Source of the DNA: Armatimonadota bacterium
GTDB lineage: Bacteria > Armatimonadota > Fimbriimonadia > Fimbriimonadales > Fimbriimonadaceae
Direction: 5' to 3'
DNA: 64,000 bases
Assembly: GCA_027451905.1 (NCBI GenBank)
Contig: DAIDHV010000002.1
Span: forward strand, 62,001-126,000
This document shows positions 34,179 through 44,009 of this stretch, piece by piece. The notes beneath the pieces are model-generated. The model saw only the letters and a list, made by a program, of their open reading frames with translations. It made no database searches and was not told the DNA's origin. The position numbers and the translations under genes are program-made. Numbering within the stretch: the first letter of the stretch is position 1; the number at the start of each line of letters is the position of its first letter.

Positions 34179-34934
34179 ATGTTTAAGAAACCGGTTCAAG
34201 CCTTTACTCTCATTGAACTTTTGGTAGTTATTGCGATCATTGCAATACTTGCCGCCATTCTATTTCCGGTATTTGCCCAGGTTAAGGCGGCGGCAAAAAA
34301 AATTGCTTGCCTAAGCAATATGAAGGAAATTGGCTTGGCATCAACCATGTACGTCACTGACTATGATGGGGTTTTCCCTCAAACTAAGCGGACCGACGCA
34401 AACCCTGCCGTGGATGACAATGCCGGTCAAATCGAGAATCCCGACATCGGCTCTGTGTTTGCGATGATTTACCCCTATACAGGAGGAGGAACAATCAATC
34501 CAAACACATTAAGCACTCAAAAATTGTTTATGGATCCTGCCGATCCTGATCCTTGGGGTAGCCAATGCCAAACCATCAATCCTGGCGGCCCCAATGTGAT
34601 TAGCTACCTGATCAACGGGTACTTTGTTTGGGGACTAACTGAATCGGAAGTACCAACTCCTGCAAGCACGATTTATTTTGCAGAGCGCAGAAGCGTAACC
34701 GTTAACGGTGTTCCTGCCTACTGCGATGATATTTATCATCCCTGGTTTAATACCCAAAACCCAGTCTCACCGGATTTAGAAATGGACCAAAATATTGGAG
34801 CTATAGCCGCAACAAGGCATCTTGGTAAGGCTAATTACACTTTCACAGATGGCCATGCTCAGACCTTGGATTGGTTTCAGACCTATTCACCTCCAAACGT
34901 AAACCTTCATGCTTTGGTCCAAGTTGGTGAGTAG
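34179..34934 (+). CDS. Type IV pilin-like (prepilin) protein with H-X9-DG C-terminus
   Basis: 251 residues. A short basic leader (MFKKPVQA) and FTLIELLVVIAIIAILAAIL form the classic prepilin cleavage/methylation site and N-terminal helix. It is followed by FPVFAQVKAAAKKIACLSNM, as in the pilin-like (DUF1559-related) family expanded in Planctomycetes and Armatimonadota. The C-terminal RHLGKANYTFTDGHAQTL is the family's H-x(9)-DG motif. The ATG at 34179 is chosen because it puts the cleavage site 8 residues in; 33 upstream codons are open but atypical. It is probably a minor pilin or pseudopilin in the cell envelope. Confidence 0.92.
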   Translation: MFKKPVQAFTLIELLVVIAIIAILAAILFPVFAQVKAAAKKIACLSNMKEIGLASTMYVTDYDGVFPQTKRTDANPAVDDNAGQIENPDIGSVFAMIYPYTGGGTINPNTLSTQKLFMDPADPDPWGSQCQTINPGGPNVISYLINGYFVWGLTESEVPTPASTIYFAERRSVTVNGVPAYCDDIYHPWFNTQNPVSPDLEMDQNIGAIAATRHLGKANYTFTDGHAQTLDWFQTYSPPNVNLHALVQVGE

Positions 34935-34941
34935 AAAAGAA

Positions 34942-35052
34942 ATGGTTATGAGCAATTTAGCTTCCGAAATCATTAGAATCGCCCTCAAGCAAGCTTCCAC
35001 TTTGCTTGACGCGTGGATTACGGTCCCTGTTGGAAGACGGAATTTGATTTAG
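34942..35052 (+). CDS. Small ORF after the prepilin gene (36 residues, doubtful)
   Basis: ATG at 34942 encodes 36 residues (MVMSNLASEIIRIALKQAST, then LLDAWITVPVGRRNLI). It starts 7 nt after the prepilin stop with only an A-rich sequence upstream. Its stop overlaps the end of the convergent oxidoreductase gene by 4 nt. No homology is recognised; chance is possible. Confidence 0.25.
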   Translation: MVMSNLASEIIRIALKQASTLLDAWITVPVGRRNLI

Positions 35053-36359
35053 AACCGATCAACCGCGCAGTATTGGGCTATTTTTTGGTTGGAGACACCA
35101 TCTAAATGGGGAACCTCTAGCTTTGGCATCTCGCCGGTCCCTGTCATTTGTCGGCTCAAAATCAAACCCGTCACGGGTCCAAGGCTCATCCCCATCATTC
35201 CGTGGCCTGTGCCTATCCAAACGTTGCTATATTTTTGACTGTGACCAATATAGGGCAAACCATCAGGAGAAAGTGGCCGCAATCCTGCGCTTACGGTTTC
35301 TGATCCTTCCATGGCCTGCTGAAATTTAGGCATAAACGAGGGTATTGAGGCGCGAATGGCCTGGATTTTAGAGGTCCTCATGCCAATTTGCCCAATTGGA
35401 GATGGGGAACCAATCTCCATTGTCCCCGCAAATCGTATCCCCTTTGCCATCGGCGTCACCGCAACTCTGGCCTCATGAAGCAAGCAGCATGCCCCCATCG
35501 GCTGAGGAGGCTGCTCCACTGTAAAGCTATATCCTTTACCTCCAACCAAAGGTAGGGAGATCCCTAAGTTCTTAGCAAGCCGCGAACTCCACGATCCGCC
35601 CGCAATCACAAATTGATCCGCCGCCAAAGTCTTGCCCTGAAAGTGAACCCCGCTGACTTGATCACCAGCCGAGTCAAACCCTTCTACCTCTGCATTCCAA
35701 ATAAAAGCCACGCCAAGTTCCATTAGCTTCTTTCTGATTGCCGTCATAAACAGAACGGGGTCGAAATGGCAATCGTCCAAATGGTGAACTCCTCCTATGA
35801 CTTCAAAAGTGACCTTGGGCTCTCTGATCCTGATCTCTTCTTTTGAGACAAGCTCCGCACGAATCCCGAGTTTTTTTGCCAAATCGACAGTGTGAGACTC
35901 CTCTTGAAAAGCTTTTTCGGTTTTGCAAAAATTAAACAGCCCCCTTTGAAACACCTGGAACTCATGATCCAACTCAACTTCCAGCTCAAGAAATCGGCTA
36001 CGGCTCAGCATGTGCATTTTGCCTAAAACCGCTTCCTTTTCTTCGATATTTTTTTGAAGACAACTTTTTATAAATTTCATATACCAATCCACCAAATCCT
36101 TTTGGGGCATCAGTGAAAGAGTCAGCGGCCCATTTCTAGTAAAGATCAACTTTCTGGCTGCAAATAGCATAGATGCTGTGGCCAGTGGAGTCACGTGGCT
36201 AGGAACAATCATTCCCGCATTGAGGCTGCTGCAGCCGATTGAATCGGGATGGGTTGCCTCGATTACCGTGACTTCTACTCCCGATTTGGTAAGTTCATAA
36301 GCTGTGCACAACCCGATGACACCGCCTCCGATAACTATGGCGGATAAGTTTTGGCTCAT
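35049..36359 (-). CDS. FAD-dependent oxidoreductase of the D-amino-acid dehydrogenase (DadA) family
   Basis: 436 residues. The N-terminal Rossmann motif is VIGGGVIGLCTAYEL (10-24), then VIEATHPDSIGCSSLNAGMI, the DAO-family FAD site. The C-terminal part has SAGLRPLSPDGLPYIGHS and WIGTGHGMMGMSLGP, typical of DadA-like enzymes. Such proteins oxidise D-amino acids or related amines and pass electrons to the respiratory chain. The ATG at 36359 is the natural start with the Rossmann fold next to it; CATTCT 7 nt upstream is a weak -10. It stands alone beside tRNA-Pro. Confidence 0.9.
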   Translation of the reverse strand: MSQNLSAIVIGGGVIGLCTAYELTKSGVEVTVIEATHPDSIGCSSLNAGMIVPSHVTPLATASMLFAARKLIFTRNGPLTLSLMPQKDLVDWYMKFIKSCLQKNIEEKEAVLGKMHMLSRSRFLELEVELDHEFQVFQRGLFNFCKTEKAFQEESHTVDLAKKLGIRAELVSKEEIRIREPKVTFEVIGGVHHLDDCHFDPVLFMTAIRKKLMELGVAFIWNAEVEGFDSAGDQVSGVHFQGKTLAADQFVIAGGSWSSRLAKNLGISLPLVGGKGYSFTVEQPPQPMGACCLLHEARVAVTPMAKGIRFAGTMEIGSPSPIGQIGMRTSKIQAIRASIPSFMPKFQQAMEGSETVSAGLRPLSPDGLPYIGHSQKYSNVWIGTGHGMMGMSLGPVTGLILSRQMTGTGEMPKLEVPHLDGVSNQKIAQYCAVDRF

Positions 36360-36418
36360 GATTGAGAGAATGGAACTGGACCTTGAGGAGATTCCCTCAA
36401 ACCTTTAAACAAAGAAGC

Positions 36419-36495
36419 TGGTCGGGGCGACACGATTCGAACGTGCGACCTTTTCCACCCCATGGAAACGCGCTACCAAGCTGCGCCACGCCCCG
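36419..36495 (-). tRNA. tRNA-Pro (anticodon GGG)
   Basis: 77 nt on the minus strand with encoded CCA. The acceptor stem is CGGGGCG / CGCCCCG, with the C1 typical of bacterial tRNA-Pro. The D arm is GCGCAGCTTGGTAGCGC. The anticodon stem TTTCC/GGAAA encloses loop ATGGGGT with anticodon GGG. The T arm contains GTTCGAATC. All arms pair. Confidence 0.95.
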
Positions 36496-36582
36496 ACACT
36501 CATTTAATAGTACCAACTTCTTGCCCACCCCCATGAACTTTGCTGAGGGACGAACATAGGGAGCAGGCGCCGACAAACTCAA

Positions 36583-36612
36583 ATTGCAAGTGGTTCACTC
36601 CCATTTTAGAAT
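36583..36612 (+). promoter_or_regulatory. Promoter of the envelope-assembly cluster
   Basis: TTGCAA (36583-36588), an 18-nt spacer and TAGAAT (36607-36612). Initiation near 36619 would leave a leader of about 16 nt before the GTG at 36636. Confidence 0.5.
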
Positions 36613-36635
36613 TTAGCACGTCAAACTATACAGAA

Positions 36636-39600
36636 GTGGGAAGACTCCGTAGTATTCGGTTTGTCATTGCCTGGGTTCCAATTGCTCTGGTTGGATTCTG
36701 GGGATTCAGCTTCCTGCACATGGTTCTGCTGACCACCTTTGCGCCAGGGCTACCCTTTTCCGTCATTTTTCATACTCAAGGTGGCAACTTAACTTTAAAA
36801 GGAGACTCCTTCAGTTTGCAGCCCAGAGCGGGCATTTACCAATTCGACAACTTGCAACTCTATGATCCTCACCACAAACTTCTTGCCTCCGTCAAGAACT
36901 TGGCAATAAGAGGCCCGTCTCTTTTCCACCTTTCAGATGGTCCCTATCAGATTCGGGCTAGGAACGGATTTGTAAGGCTAGTGAGGTCCAAAAATGGGCA
37001 GTTTCAATTTCAAAAATACCTGCCTAAAAAAACTTCATCACGGTCTGCGATTGCCACAGACTTTCACGCCAATACCATTCGAGTTCTGTACCAAGACAAC
37101 TCCGGTACGGCTCCTTTTCAGCAAGATGCGGTTCTGTCTCATATTCAGTTCTCCAGTTTTCAGGGTTCTTACCTTGGTGCGGCGCAGGCAAAGCTAGCCA
37201 ACGTTGGCCAATTAGGAGTGAGTTTTGCACTACCGAAAAATGGAAGTTTGCAAGTCATTGGCAGAAAAGCACGCTTATCTCTTTATCAAGTCCCCGCCCC
37301 GCTGCTTACGTTGTTACAAAAACAAAATCCAACTTTGCTAGCTCAGGCCCACTTCAAGACTCTGCTTCTTACTGGAAACTGCCAAGTTAACCGCACGCCT
37401 TCTGGCAAAATATCCGGTGATGCTCAATTTGTGTTTGATGCCCAGAATCCGGGTTATAAAATCTACAAAGCCAACACTTTTGAGTTTAGAGGTACCGCTT
37501 CCCTTGGTGCGGTAGATGCGGTTCAGGGCCTTGCTACTGCCAAGACAAACGGGTCTATCGTAAGGTCCCAGGTTCAAGCCAATTGGACTCACGGCCTGTA
37601 CGTGTCCGGACGGTTTCAAACACAGTCGGCTTCCCTCCAGCAGCTTTTGGCGGATGCACGGCAATCAGCGATTAGCCATCTCCAGGCAAATTCCATTCGG
37701 GCCACGGGAGATTTCCAGTATTCTCGGCAAAACGGGTTTTGCCTTCAGTCAAACGGCAATATCCAAACCGCTTCCTATCAGGGTAACAGCCTCAGCAACA
37801 TTGGGGTTCGAGCCAGTTTTCAAAACCACGTGGTTCGATTTGATGCCCAAGGTGTGTCTCCACGATTGGGCCCTGTTTCTGGGAAAGGATATTATCAAGT
37901 TAAGTCCAGTTTCTTATCTTTATTCATAGATGCAGACCATACTCATTTAGACAAGTTAGAGGCCCTGCTTCCCGATCAAACCAGAAAGGAAACTCAACTG
38001 TCGGGTCCAGCCGACGCCGAGGTCAACATTTCTGGCCCCATTCAAGATCTTCATGCCAGCTACAGGGCCGAAGCAACGGGTCAAATATCGAGCTCTCGGC
38101 TCACTCGTCCAGTTGAAATCCAGGGCCTTGCCCTCATTGGAAGCTATCAGAAAGGAATTGCCAATGTGCAACGACTTTGGCTCAAAACCAACTCTGGCAC
38201 AGCCTGGGGTCACGGCGCTTACTCACTAAAGTCCAAAACGATATCAGCGGCATTAGATGGAAGAGCCTTCCCTCTTAATCTGGCTAGCGTTGACCTTAAT
38301 GGCTACGGCTCTCTCTCGGGCTCTGTCTCGGGAGCGATCAATAATCCAAAGTTTCTTGGAAAAGTTGAAGTTTACGATGCAGAGTATAAAGGAAACGGCG
38401 TTACAATAGCTCATGGCAATGTTTCCGCAAGTCGGTCCAACATTCAAATTTCAAATTTCGAAGCCCTCCGAAGGGCAAGCCTTATTAGTGGAAACCTTGG
38501 GTTGGACCTCAACACAATGGGCATCAATGGAGCCCTGTCCGGGCAAAAACTATGGATGGCAGATTTCTTCGGCAATAATTTTCTGGGTGCCTTTTCTGCC
38601 TCGGTAACTAATCTCTCAGGAACCTTAACTGATCCTCATGCCCACATTGTTGCGTCTGGGTCCAACCTATTCGCCAAAACTATCCCCCTTAAGCAAGCGG
38701 CAGTCATGGTGGATATTAACCACCATCAAATCAGCCTTACATCATCTTCCCTCAGCCTCAATCCCGGTACTTGCACCCTCACCGGAAATTACAATTGGAA
38801 GTCAGACGAAGGCTCCGGTGTCCTCACATCAACCCATCTTGACTTTGGAAAACTCCTTGCTGAAGGCCTTCCGAGCGAGGATTATCACTTTGCCGGTCAA
38901 TTGAATGGATCTTCTCACTTTGATTTCTCGAAAGCAGGCATCAAAAAGGCAAGCGGCAGTGGGACCATTGCCAATGCGGCTCTGAATACTGCCCCTGTCG
39001 GTGATGGTCCATGGAACTTTGACTACAGCAAAAAGGCATTAACGGGAAACATACAAATTTCTCATGAAATGACCTTCTTATCCTTAGAAAATGCCAAACT
39101 TTCTGACTTCCAATCTCAAAACGGGCCCCATCTTAGCGGCACACTGTTGGCAAGCAGTATCTCGCTTGCCAACTTAAAAACCGCTCTTCAGCCTTTGGTC
39201 AGCCAGCTTCCTGGCTCGACCCAAAGAAAACTCTTTGGGGTCGATGGGCTCCTTCAATCGGAAGTAGATTTTTCCGGAGATCTCAACGATCCAAACCATT
39301 TTGAAGTCCAAATTCCCGCCTTCACTGCCAGCAATTTAGAGCGATCCAGCACTCAGTTTGGCACCGTCAACTTAACTGGCAGCCTCAAAAATGGCGAATA
39401 CCAAATTCAGAACGGAACCTATGCCGATGGTTCAGCTTCGGGATCATTTGACCTTGATTTGATCCCCAACAAATCGGTTAAAGCAGACGGAGAACTGGAT
39501 GGCTTTAATCTATCTAAACTACTCACATTCTTCCCCCAAAGCCCTTCACTGAATGGAATTGCGTCGGTCAGCTTTGTGGCTTCTGGCAATCCCAATAATC

Positions 39601-41246
39601 CAAAAGTGCGCGCTTCCGCCCTCGCCCAAAACATCAGCTATGGAACCAAAACAACCGTTTTCGGGCTGAATCTTGATGATATCAGAGCCAACAATGGTCT
39701 ACTGACCGCTCAGGGAGACCTCACCTACAATGGATTTGTAGGCAAAATCAAAGGCTTATTGCCCTACCAATTTGGCAGTGCAGACCCAAAATCTACGGTA
39801 GCTTCCGCCAACATTTCCCTGGATAACCGACCCGTTCAAGACTTGCAGCCTTACTTCCCTGAGCTTGCAAGCAAGCTGGGGGCAGGAAGTTTTGGAGGCC
39901 ATCTTGAAGTCCAAGGAACTGACGTCAATAATGCAATCAGTCAGGTTCAGCTAACGGGGCAGTTGATCGCAGAGGGCACGAACTTAGGATTTCAGGTCCC
40001 TCAATCTCTGTTTAGCTCTGATTCCAAAAAGTACCTCCCGCTCAACACAAAACTGGCAAAATATCGGCTATCGGCAAACATCGTCAACGGTCAAATAGCC
40101 GCTAACTTAGAAGCTAAAAGTTCAGAGGGTGGCACAATCCATGCCTCCGCAAAAACAACTCTTTCAGGGCTAGACGCGGCGCTTTCTCAAGGTTCTAGAC
40201 TCAAACCTGGCTTTATCTGGGAAAGCCCGCTCTCCGGCAAGGTCCAGCTGTCGAACTTTGCTGTGCGGGAAAACAACGCCGATCTTTCCACTTCCGGCCA
40301 CGTGAACGGAACCATTGACTTGGCAGGAACCCTTAAAAAGCCGGTAATTGGTGGTGAACTGCTCGTCAGCAATCTGTCCACAACAATTCCCGCCATCACC
40401 CCAAGCCAAACGACTTCTTCGGCGCCAACTATTGATCCGAGCTTCGACGTTAAATTTGGAATTACTGGCATCGGCACCATCAAAACCGCACTGGCTTCCA
40501 TTGGAATGACGGGGGTCGGAACCTTAAAAGGCACCCTATCTAACCCAGCCATCAACGCAAACCTGAACGTGGCAAAAGGACAATTTCGACTGCCAGGAGG
40601 GGTAGTAAGGCTGCAGCCAGGAGGCACTGTAACTGGGATTTATGCCGATAACGGATTGGGCCTGCCAACTGCCCAACTGCTGATCGATATCTATGGTGAG
40701 ACCCACGTCACCGCCGCACCATCTCCTGATCAGATTCAAAGATACGATGTCAGCCTAGAAATCCATGGTGATCTGATGGACCCCAACAACGTGCAGATTA
40801 GTGCCTCTAGTGACCCACCGGACCTTAGCCAAACCGAGATCCTAAACTTGCTGGGCAGAACCGACATCTTAAATGCCCTCAACGGGACGTCTTCCTCGCG
40901 CCAGGGTGCCCTACAAAACGCTCTCACCGGATACGCCCTGCCCACATTGCTAGAGCCAATTACATCGTCTCTTGCCAAAGGGCTGGGCCTTGACTATTTA
41001 AGCCTTGAATACGATCCCTTCGGTCAAACATCTGTGCTGCTGGGAAGGCAATTGGGGGGCGGATTCTCGATCTCGCTTCGCAGGCAAATCTCGGCTCCCA
41101 TACCAGGCTTTCCCCTTTATTACGACTATCGCCTGAATTACCACCCTGCTTTTCTTGGCCAAAGATTTCGGAGTTTTAATTTCTTGCTTGGCACCGACCA
41201 GCAAAACCTTTGGAAAGTCGGATTCCAGTACAGTATCAGATTTTAG
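36636..41246 (+). CDS. TamB/AsmA-like translocation and assembly protein
   Basis: 1536 residues from a GTG (an in-frame TTG at 36540 would add 32). One N-terminal membrane anchor (RFVIAWVPIALVGFWGFSFL) is followed by a very long, Gly/Ser/Asn-rich beta-repeat body. The C-terminal domain holds DLSQTEILNLLGR, LGLDYLSLEYDPFGQTSVLL and ISAPIPGFPLYYDYRLNY, the end of the TamB (DUF490) family. TamB-like proteins span the periplasm as beta-taco bridges and work with Omp85 proteins in outer-membrane biogenesis or lipid transport. The next gene is BamA-like, which supports that role and shows that the cell is diderm. GTG is preferred because it follows a promoter and places basic residues before the membrane segment. 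Confidence 0.88.
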   Translation: MGRLRSIRFVIAWVPIALVGFWGFSFLHMVLLTTFAPGLPFSVIFHTQGGNLTLKGDSFSLQPRAGIYQFDNLQLYDPHHKLLASVKNLAIRGPSLFHLSDGPYQIRARNGFVRLVRSKNGQFQFQKYLPKKTSSRSAIATDFHANTIRVLYQDNSGTAPFQQDAVLSHIQFSSFQGSYLGAAQAKLANVGQLGVSFALPKNGSLQVIGRKARLSLYQVPAPLLTLLQKQNPTLLAQAHFKTLLLTGNCQVNRTPSGKISGDAQFVFDAQNPGYKIYKANTFEFRGTASLGAVDAVQGLATAKTNGSIVRSQVQANWTHGLYVSGRFQTQSASLQQLLADARQSAISHLQANSIRATGDFQYSRQNGFCLQSNGNIQTASYQGNSLSNIGVRASFQNHVVRFDAQGVSPRLGPVSGKGYYQVKSSFLSLFIDADHTHLDKLEALLPDQTRKETQLSGPADAEVNISGPIQDLHASYRAEATGQISSSRLTRPVEIQGLALIGSYQKGIANVQRLWLKTNSGTAWGHGAYSLKSKTISAALDGRAFPLNLASVDLNGYGSLSGSVSGAINNPKFLGKVEVYDAEYKGNGVTIAHGNVSASRSNIQISNFEALRRASLISGNLGLDLNTMGINGALSGQKLWMADFFGNNFLGAFSASVTNLSGTLTDPHAHIVASGSNLFAKTIPLKQAAVMVDINHHQISLTSSSLSLNPGTCTLTGNYNWKSDEGSGVLTSTHLDFGKLLAEGLPSEDYHFAGQLNGSSHFDFSKAGIKKASGSGTIANAALNTAPVGDGPWNFDYSKKALTGNIQISHEMTFLSLENAKLSDFQSQNGPHLSGTLLASSISLANLKTALQPLVSQLPGSTQRKLFGVDGLLQSEVDFSGDLNDPNHFEVQIPAFTASNLERSSTQFGTVNLTGSLKNGEYQIQNGTYADGSASGSFDLDLIPNKSVKADGELDGFNLSKLLTFFPQSPSLNGIASVSFVASGNPNNPKVRASALAQNISYGTKTTVFGLNLDDIRANNGLLTAQGDLTYNGFVGKIKGLLPYQFGSADPKSTVASANISLDNRPVQDLQPYFPELASKLGAGSFGGHLEVQGTDVNNAISQVQLTGQLIAEGTNLGFQVPQSLFSSDSKKYLPLNTKLAKYRLSANIVNGQIAANLEAKSSEGGTIHASAKTTLSGLDAALSQGSRLKPGFIWESPLSGKVQLSNFAVRENNADLSTSGHVNGTIDLAGTLKKPVIGGELLVSNLSTTIPAITPSQTTSSAPTIDPSFDVKFGITGIGTIKTALASIGMTGVGTLKGTLSNPAINANLNVAKGQFRLPGGVVRLQPGGTVTGIYADNGLGLPTAQLLIDIYGETHVTAAPSPDQIQRYDVSLEIHGDLMDPNNVQISASSDPPDLSQTEILNLLGRTDILNALNGTSSSRQGALQNALTGYALPTLLEPITSSLAKGLGLDYLSLEYDPFGQTSVLLGRQLGGGFSISLRRQISAPIPGFPLYYDYRLNYHPAFLGQRFRSFNFLLGTDQQNLWKVGFQYSIRF

Positions 41247-41508
41247 GCTTTTCTATCATTTTTCTTCATTTCATTGTTATAAAATTTCAGTGCACTTCTC
41301 CAAAAAACTCACTGGTATTTCTAAATTTGCCTCAGTGCGTTCAACATGCTCGAACCTGAAAAGTTAGTTAGTCAACCAAGCAGAAGTGAAACCAGCACCC
41401 ATGACTAGGCGTCTATCGCCCAGTGAATGCGACGGGATTTCCCAAGACGGGTAAAGTTTCCAGACAAGTATTGCGCACATACTTTTTGCGCGCGGCCACA
41501 GTTTGACC

Positions 41509-41529
41509 ATGGAGTGGAATCAAGAGTGA
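41509..41529 (+). CDS. Possible 6-residue leader ORF overlapping the BamA start (GTGA)
   Basis: ATG GAG TGG AAT CAA GAG TGA encodes MEWNQE. Its stop overlaps the proposed GTG start of BamA at 41526. CATACT lies 25 nt upstream of the mini-ORF. The GGAG inside it could instead act as a distant ribosome-binding site. Confidence 0.3.
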   Translation: MEWNQE

Positions 41530-43367
41530 ATCTAAAGTTCGGCCAAGTTGCCGCAACTGCGATATTATTTTTTGCAGTTTTAACAATCGCCTTTGGGCAA
41601 TCGTCTGGGTTTTCTCAGTTTGATCAAAGTTCCGGCTCGTCGCAGTTAACCGGGGTTGTCAAGCAAATCATTGTCAAAGGCAACAAAGTAGAATCCACCG
41701 CAGGCATTCTCGCCATCATGCGAACCAAAGTTGGCAAGCTGTTCAGTCAAGATCAACTGGATGCAGACGCAAGTGCCCTCTACAGCCTTGGCGTTTTTGC
41801 TAAAAAGCCCCTCATAACCGCTGATCACAACCCAGATGGAACCTTTACAGTGACGGTGGAAGTTGTAGAAAATCCCATTATCAAAGAGATCAGAATCGTT
41901 GGCAACTCCGCAATTAAGACAGCCGAGATTGAAAAAGTTTTAACCCTCAAAGTTGGGCAAATCTTTGATTCCAAGCAAGCCTCAATCAGTTCAGACGCCA
42001 TTGCTAAGCTTTACCAAAAGCAGGGCCTGTTTGCTTTGGCTCAGATCACAACCTTGCCAGAATCTCCCCAGACTTTAGATGTAGAAGTCATCGAGCAAAG
42101 CGTGGGCGCCGTCACCGTAACCGGAAACTTGCGTACCAAAAAGCGAGTCTTTGACCACCTAATTCACACCAAGAAAGGTCAGGTTTTCAACATCAACAAG
42201 TGGGCCAGAGACATGAAACGGCTCCAGGATACAGGTTGGTTTTCACAGGTCAAGCCTACTGCCCAGCCTGGTTCTGCCCCCAACTTAATTGATCTTGCGG
42301 TTGGGATCACTGAGCAGCGCACCGGCCAATTTCAGTTTGGTGTTCAAGTTGATCCAACCAGCTCTTTTGCCGGCTTTGTTCACTTCGTAGAATCCAACTT
42401 TGATGGCACGGGCCAAAGCATCGGAGCCGGTTTTACTCAGGGCACCGCTGGCGGAGGACCCAGCGTTGATCTTTCTTACAGCAACCCGTTTATTGATAGC
42501 TCGAACACCAGCATGAGCGTAAGGCTGTATTCCGATATCATCTACCGGTTTACAAACAGCCTCTTTGGCGGTTCTACCGTACCGACCACTGCCAATGAAT
42601 ACAATGAGCGCCATACGGGCGGCACAATCGGCTTTGGAAGGCAAATTGGCATTGACCAAGTTGCCAATATCTCAACAAGGATCGAACAGGTCACTACAAA
42701 CAACCTTAACACAACCTCGGGAACTCAGTTCATCCAACAAGATGGCTCGATTGCTTCCATTAACTTGGGATACACCGATGACAGACGAGATGTTGCCGAC
42801 AACGCCTCCCGAGGCGACGTTTTGCAGCTTAACTTAGAGCCTGGTTACAGTAACATCACCAACGTGGGAGGGCTACTTGCCGGATCCTATGTTGGGTCAT
42901 CGTACTTTGCCAAAATCTACGGTGATTACCGAATCTATTACACTCCCGACAAGCCACGAACCATCAATGACCTCCAGGCTCCCAAGCACGTTTTTGCTTT
43001 CCGATTAAGGGCAGGAACCATTCTTGGAAATGTGCCCTTCTTCGAGCAGTTCTTTGCCGGGGGTGCCGACACAATCCGTGGTTACGATGAAGACCGATTC
43101 TGGGGCAAAAGCGAGTTACTATTCACTGCCGAATACAGGTACCCGCTTCAAAAGAGCCTCAGCTTGATTCCCTTCGTAGACTACGGAGGTGCTTGGGGTG
43201 GCTACGGTACCGTCAACAACTTCTCCCAAAGCAACAATTTCTCTCTTCATTTGGGCTACGGAATTGGGCTTGCTTTCCAAACCAGTTTTGCCCCCATACG
43301 CATTGACTTTGGCGTCAACGAAAATGGAGGCACTCGCACCACATTCCTGATTAGCAGGAACTTTTAA
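41526..43367 (+). CDS. bamA: BamA/Omp85 outer-membrane protein assembly factor
   Basis: 613 residues from a GTG (33 more in-frame codons upstream are less likely, because the GTG puts a signal peptide at the N-terminus: LKFGQVAATAILFFAVLTIA then FGQ). POTRA-type repeats follow: IKQIIVKGNKVESTAGILAI, IKEIRIVGNSAIKTAEIEKV, and VGAVTVTGNLRTKKRVFDHL. The C-terminal half is the Omp85 beta-barrel, with the lid motif FAGGADTIRGYDEDRFWGKS (VRGF-like) and the ending IRIDFGVNENGGTRTTFLIS then RNF, an aromatic C-terminus. It inserts beta-barrel proteins into the outer membrane. The upstream TamB-like gene is separated by 279 nt with no clear promoter. Confidence 0.93.
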   Translation: MNLKFGQVAATAILFFAVLTIAFGQSSGFSQFDQSSGSSQLTGVVKQIIVKGNKVESTAGILAIMRTKVGKLFSQDQLDADASALYSLGVFAKKPLITADHNPDGTFTVTVEVVENPIIKEIRIVGNSAIKTAEIEKVLTLKVGQIFDSKQASISSDAIAKLYQKQGLFALAQITTLPESPQTLDVEVIEQSVGAVTVTGNLRTKKRVFDHLIHTKKGQVFNINKWARDMKRLQDTGWFSQVKPTAQPGSAPNLIDLAVGITEQRTGQFQFGVQVDPTSSFAGFVHFVESNFDGTGQSIGAGFTQGTAGGGPSVDLSYSNPFIDSSNTSMSVRLYSDIIYRFTNSLFGGSTVPTTANEYNERHTGGTIGFGRQIGIDQVANISTRIEQVTTNNLNTTSGTQFIQQDGSIASINLGYTDDRRDVADNASRGDVLQLNLEPGYSNITNVGGLLAGSYVGSSYFAKIYGDYRIYYTPDKPRTINDLQAPKHVFAFRLRAGTILGNVPFFEQFFAGGADTIRGYDEDRFWGKSELLFTAEYRYPLQKSLSLIPFVDYGGAWGGYGTVNNFSQSNNFSLHLGYGIGLAFQTSFAPIRIDFGVNENGGTRTTFLISRNF

Positions 43368-43377
43368 ACAAGACATT

Positions 43378-43995
43378 ATGAAACTTTCACAACTCGGCTG
43401 GATTATTTCTGCAGCCATGATAGGAGGAATCCTCACAACCGCATTTCGGCAAAAGCCAGAAAAGATTGGCTTTGTTGATTTTGGAGCCGCATTCTCTGCC
43501 AGCACCCTTAAGCAGCAGGAAGAGGCTCAATTTCAGGCAAAAGCTCAACAGCTTCGCGATGCCCTGAACTTTGCCTCGCTGAACTTGGTATTTTCTGGCC
43601 AGCAATTGCAAGAATTCCAAAAACTGGTGCTTGCGGATCCGCAAACCCCAGCCGATGCCGATGCCCTGAAGAAGCTCGAGGCAGACGTCAGCGCTTCCTC
43701 CAAACTGTTTGACCAACTCCAGCAAAAGTCGGCACCGACTCCCCAAGATACAGCCCAACTCAACGATCTTGCAAATCGGCACAACAACACCTACAACTCT
43801 CTCAATAACCTCCAAGGGACTTTCTCGAACTACATGGCAAACTTCAAGCAGAAGCAAGCTCAAGATGCCTCCGACAAAATAGAAGCGGCTGCCGAGAAAA
43901 TTGCGAAAAAAGAAGGTTTCACCTTAATTTTTAGTGATAACAGCGCAGTTTATGGTGGCGAAGATATCACCGATCAGGTGGCAAAGGCCCTTTAA
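43378..43995 (+). CDS. OmpH/Skp-like periplasmic chaperone (first copy)
   Basis: 205 residues with an N-terminal membrane/signal segment (LGWIISAAMIGGILTTAF). KIGFVDFGAAFSAS begins the Skp-type core strand, followed by a long coiled coil (about 40-170) rich in Gln, Ala and Lys, then GFTLIFSDNSAVYGGEDITD, the conserved OmpH C-terminal strand. It should hold outer-membrane proteins unfolded for BamA. It starts 10 nt after bamA and is followed at 14 nt by a paralog. Its ATG has no ribosome-binding site, so coupling to bamA is likely. Confidence 0.85.
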   Translation: MKLSQLGWIISAAMIGGILTTAFRQKPEKIGFVDFGAAFSASTLKQQEEAQFQAKAQQLRDALNFASLNLVFSGQQLQEFQKLVLADPQTPADADALKKLEADVSASSKLFDQLQQKSAPTPQDTAQLNDLANRHNNTYNSLNNLQGTFSNYMANFKQKQAQDASDKIEAAAEKIAKKEGFTLIFSDNSAVYGGEDITDQVAKAL

Positions 43996-44009
43996 AAGGA
44001 GACAGCAAA

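Noticed and set aside
34986-35010. Terminator after the prepilin gene
   Set aside because: TCAAGCAA/TTGCTTGA forms only an 8-bp stem with no T-run, inside a small ORF.
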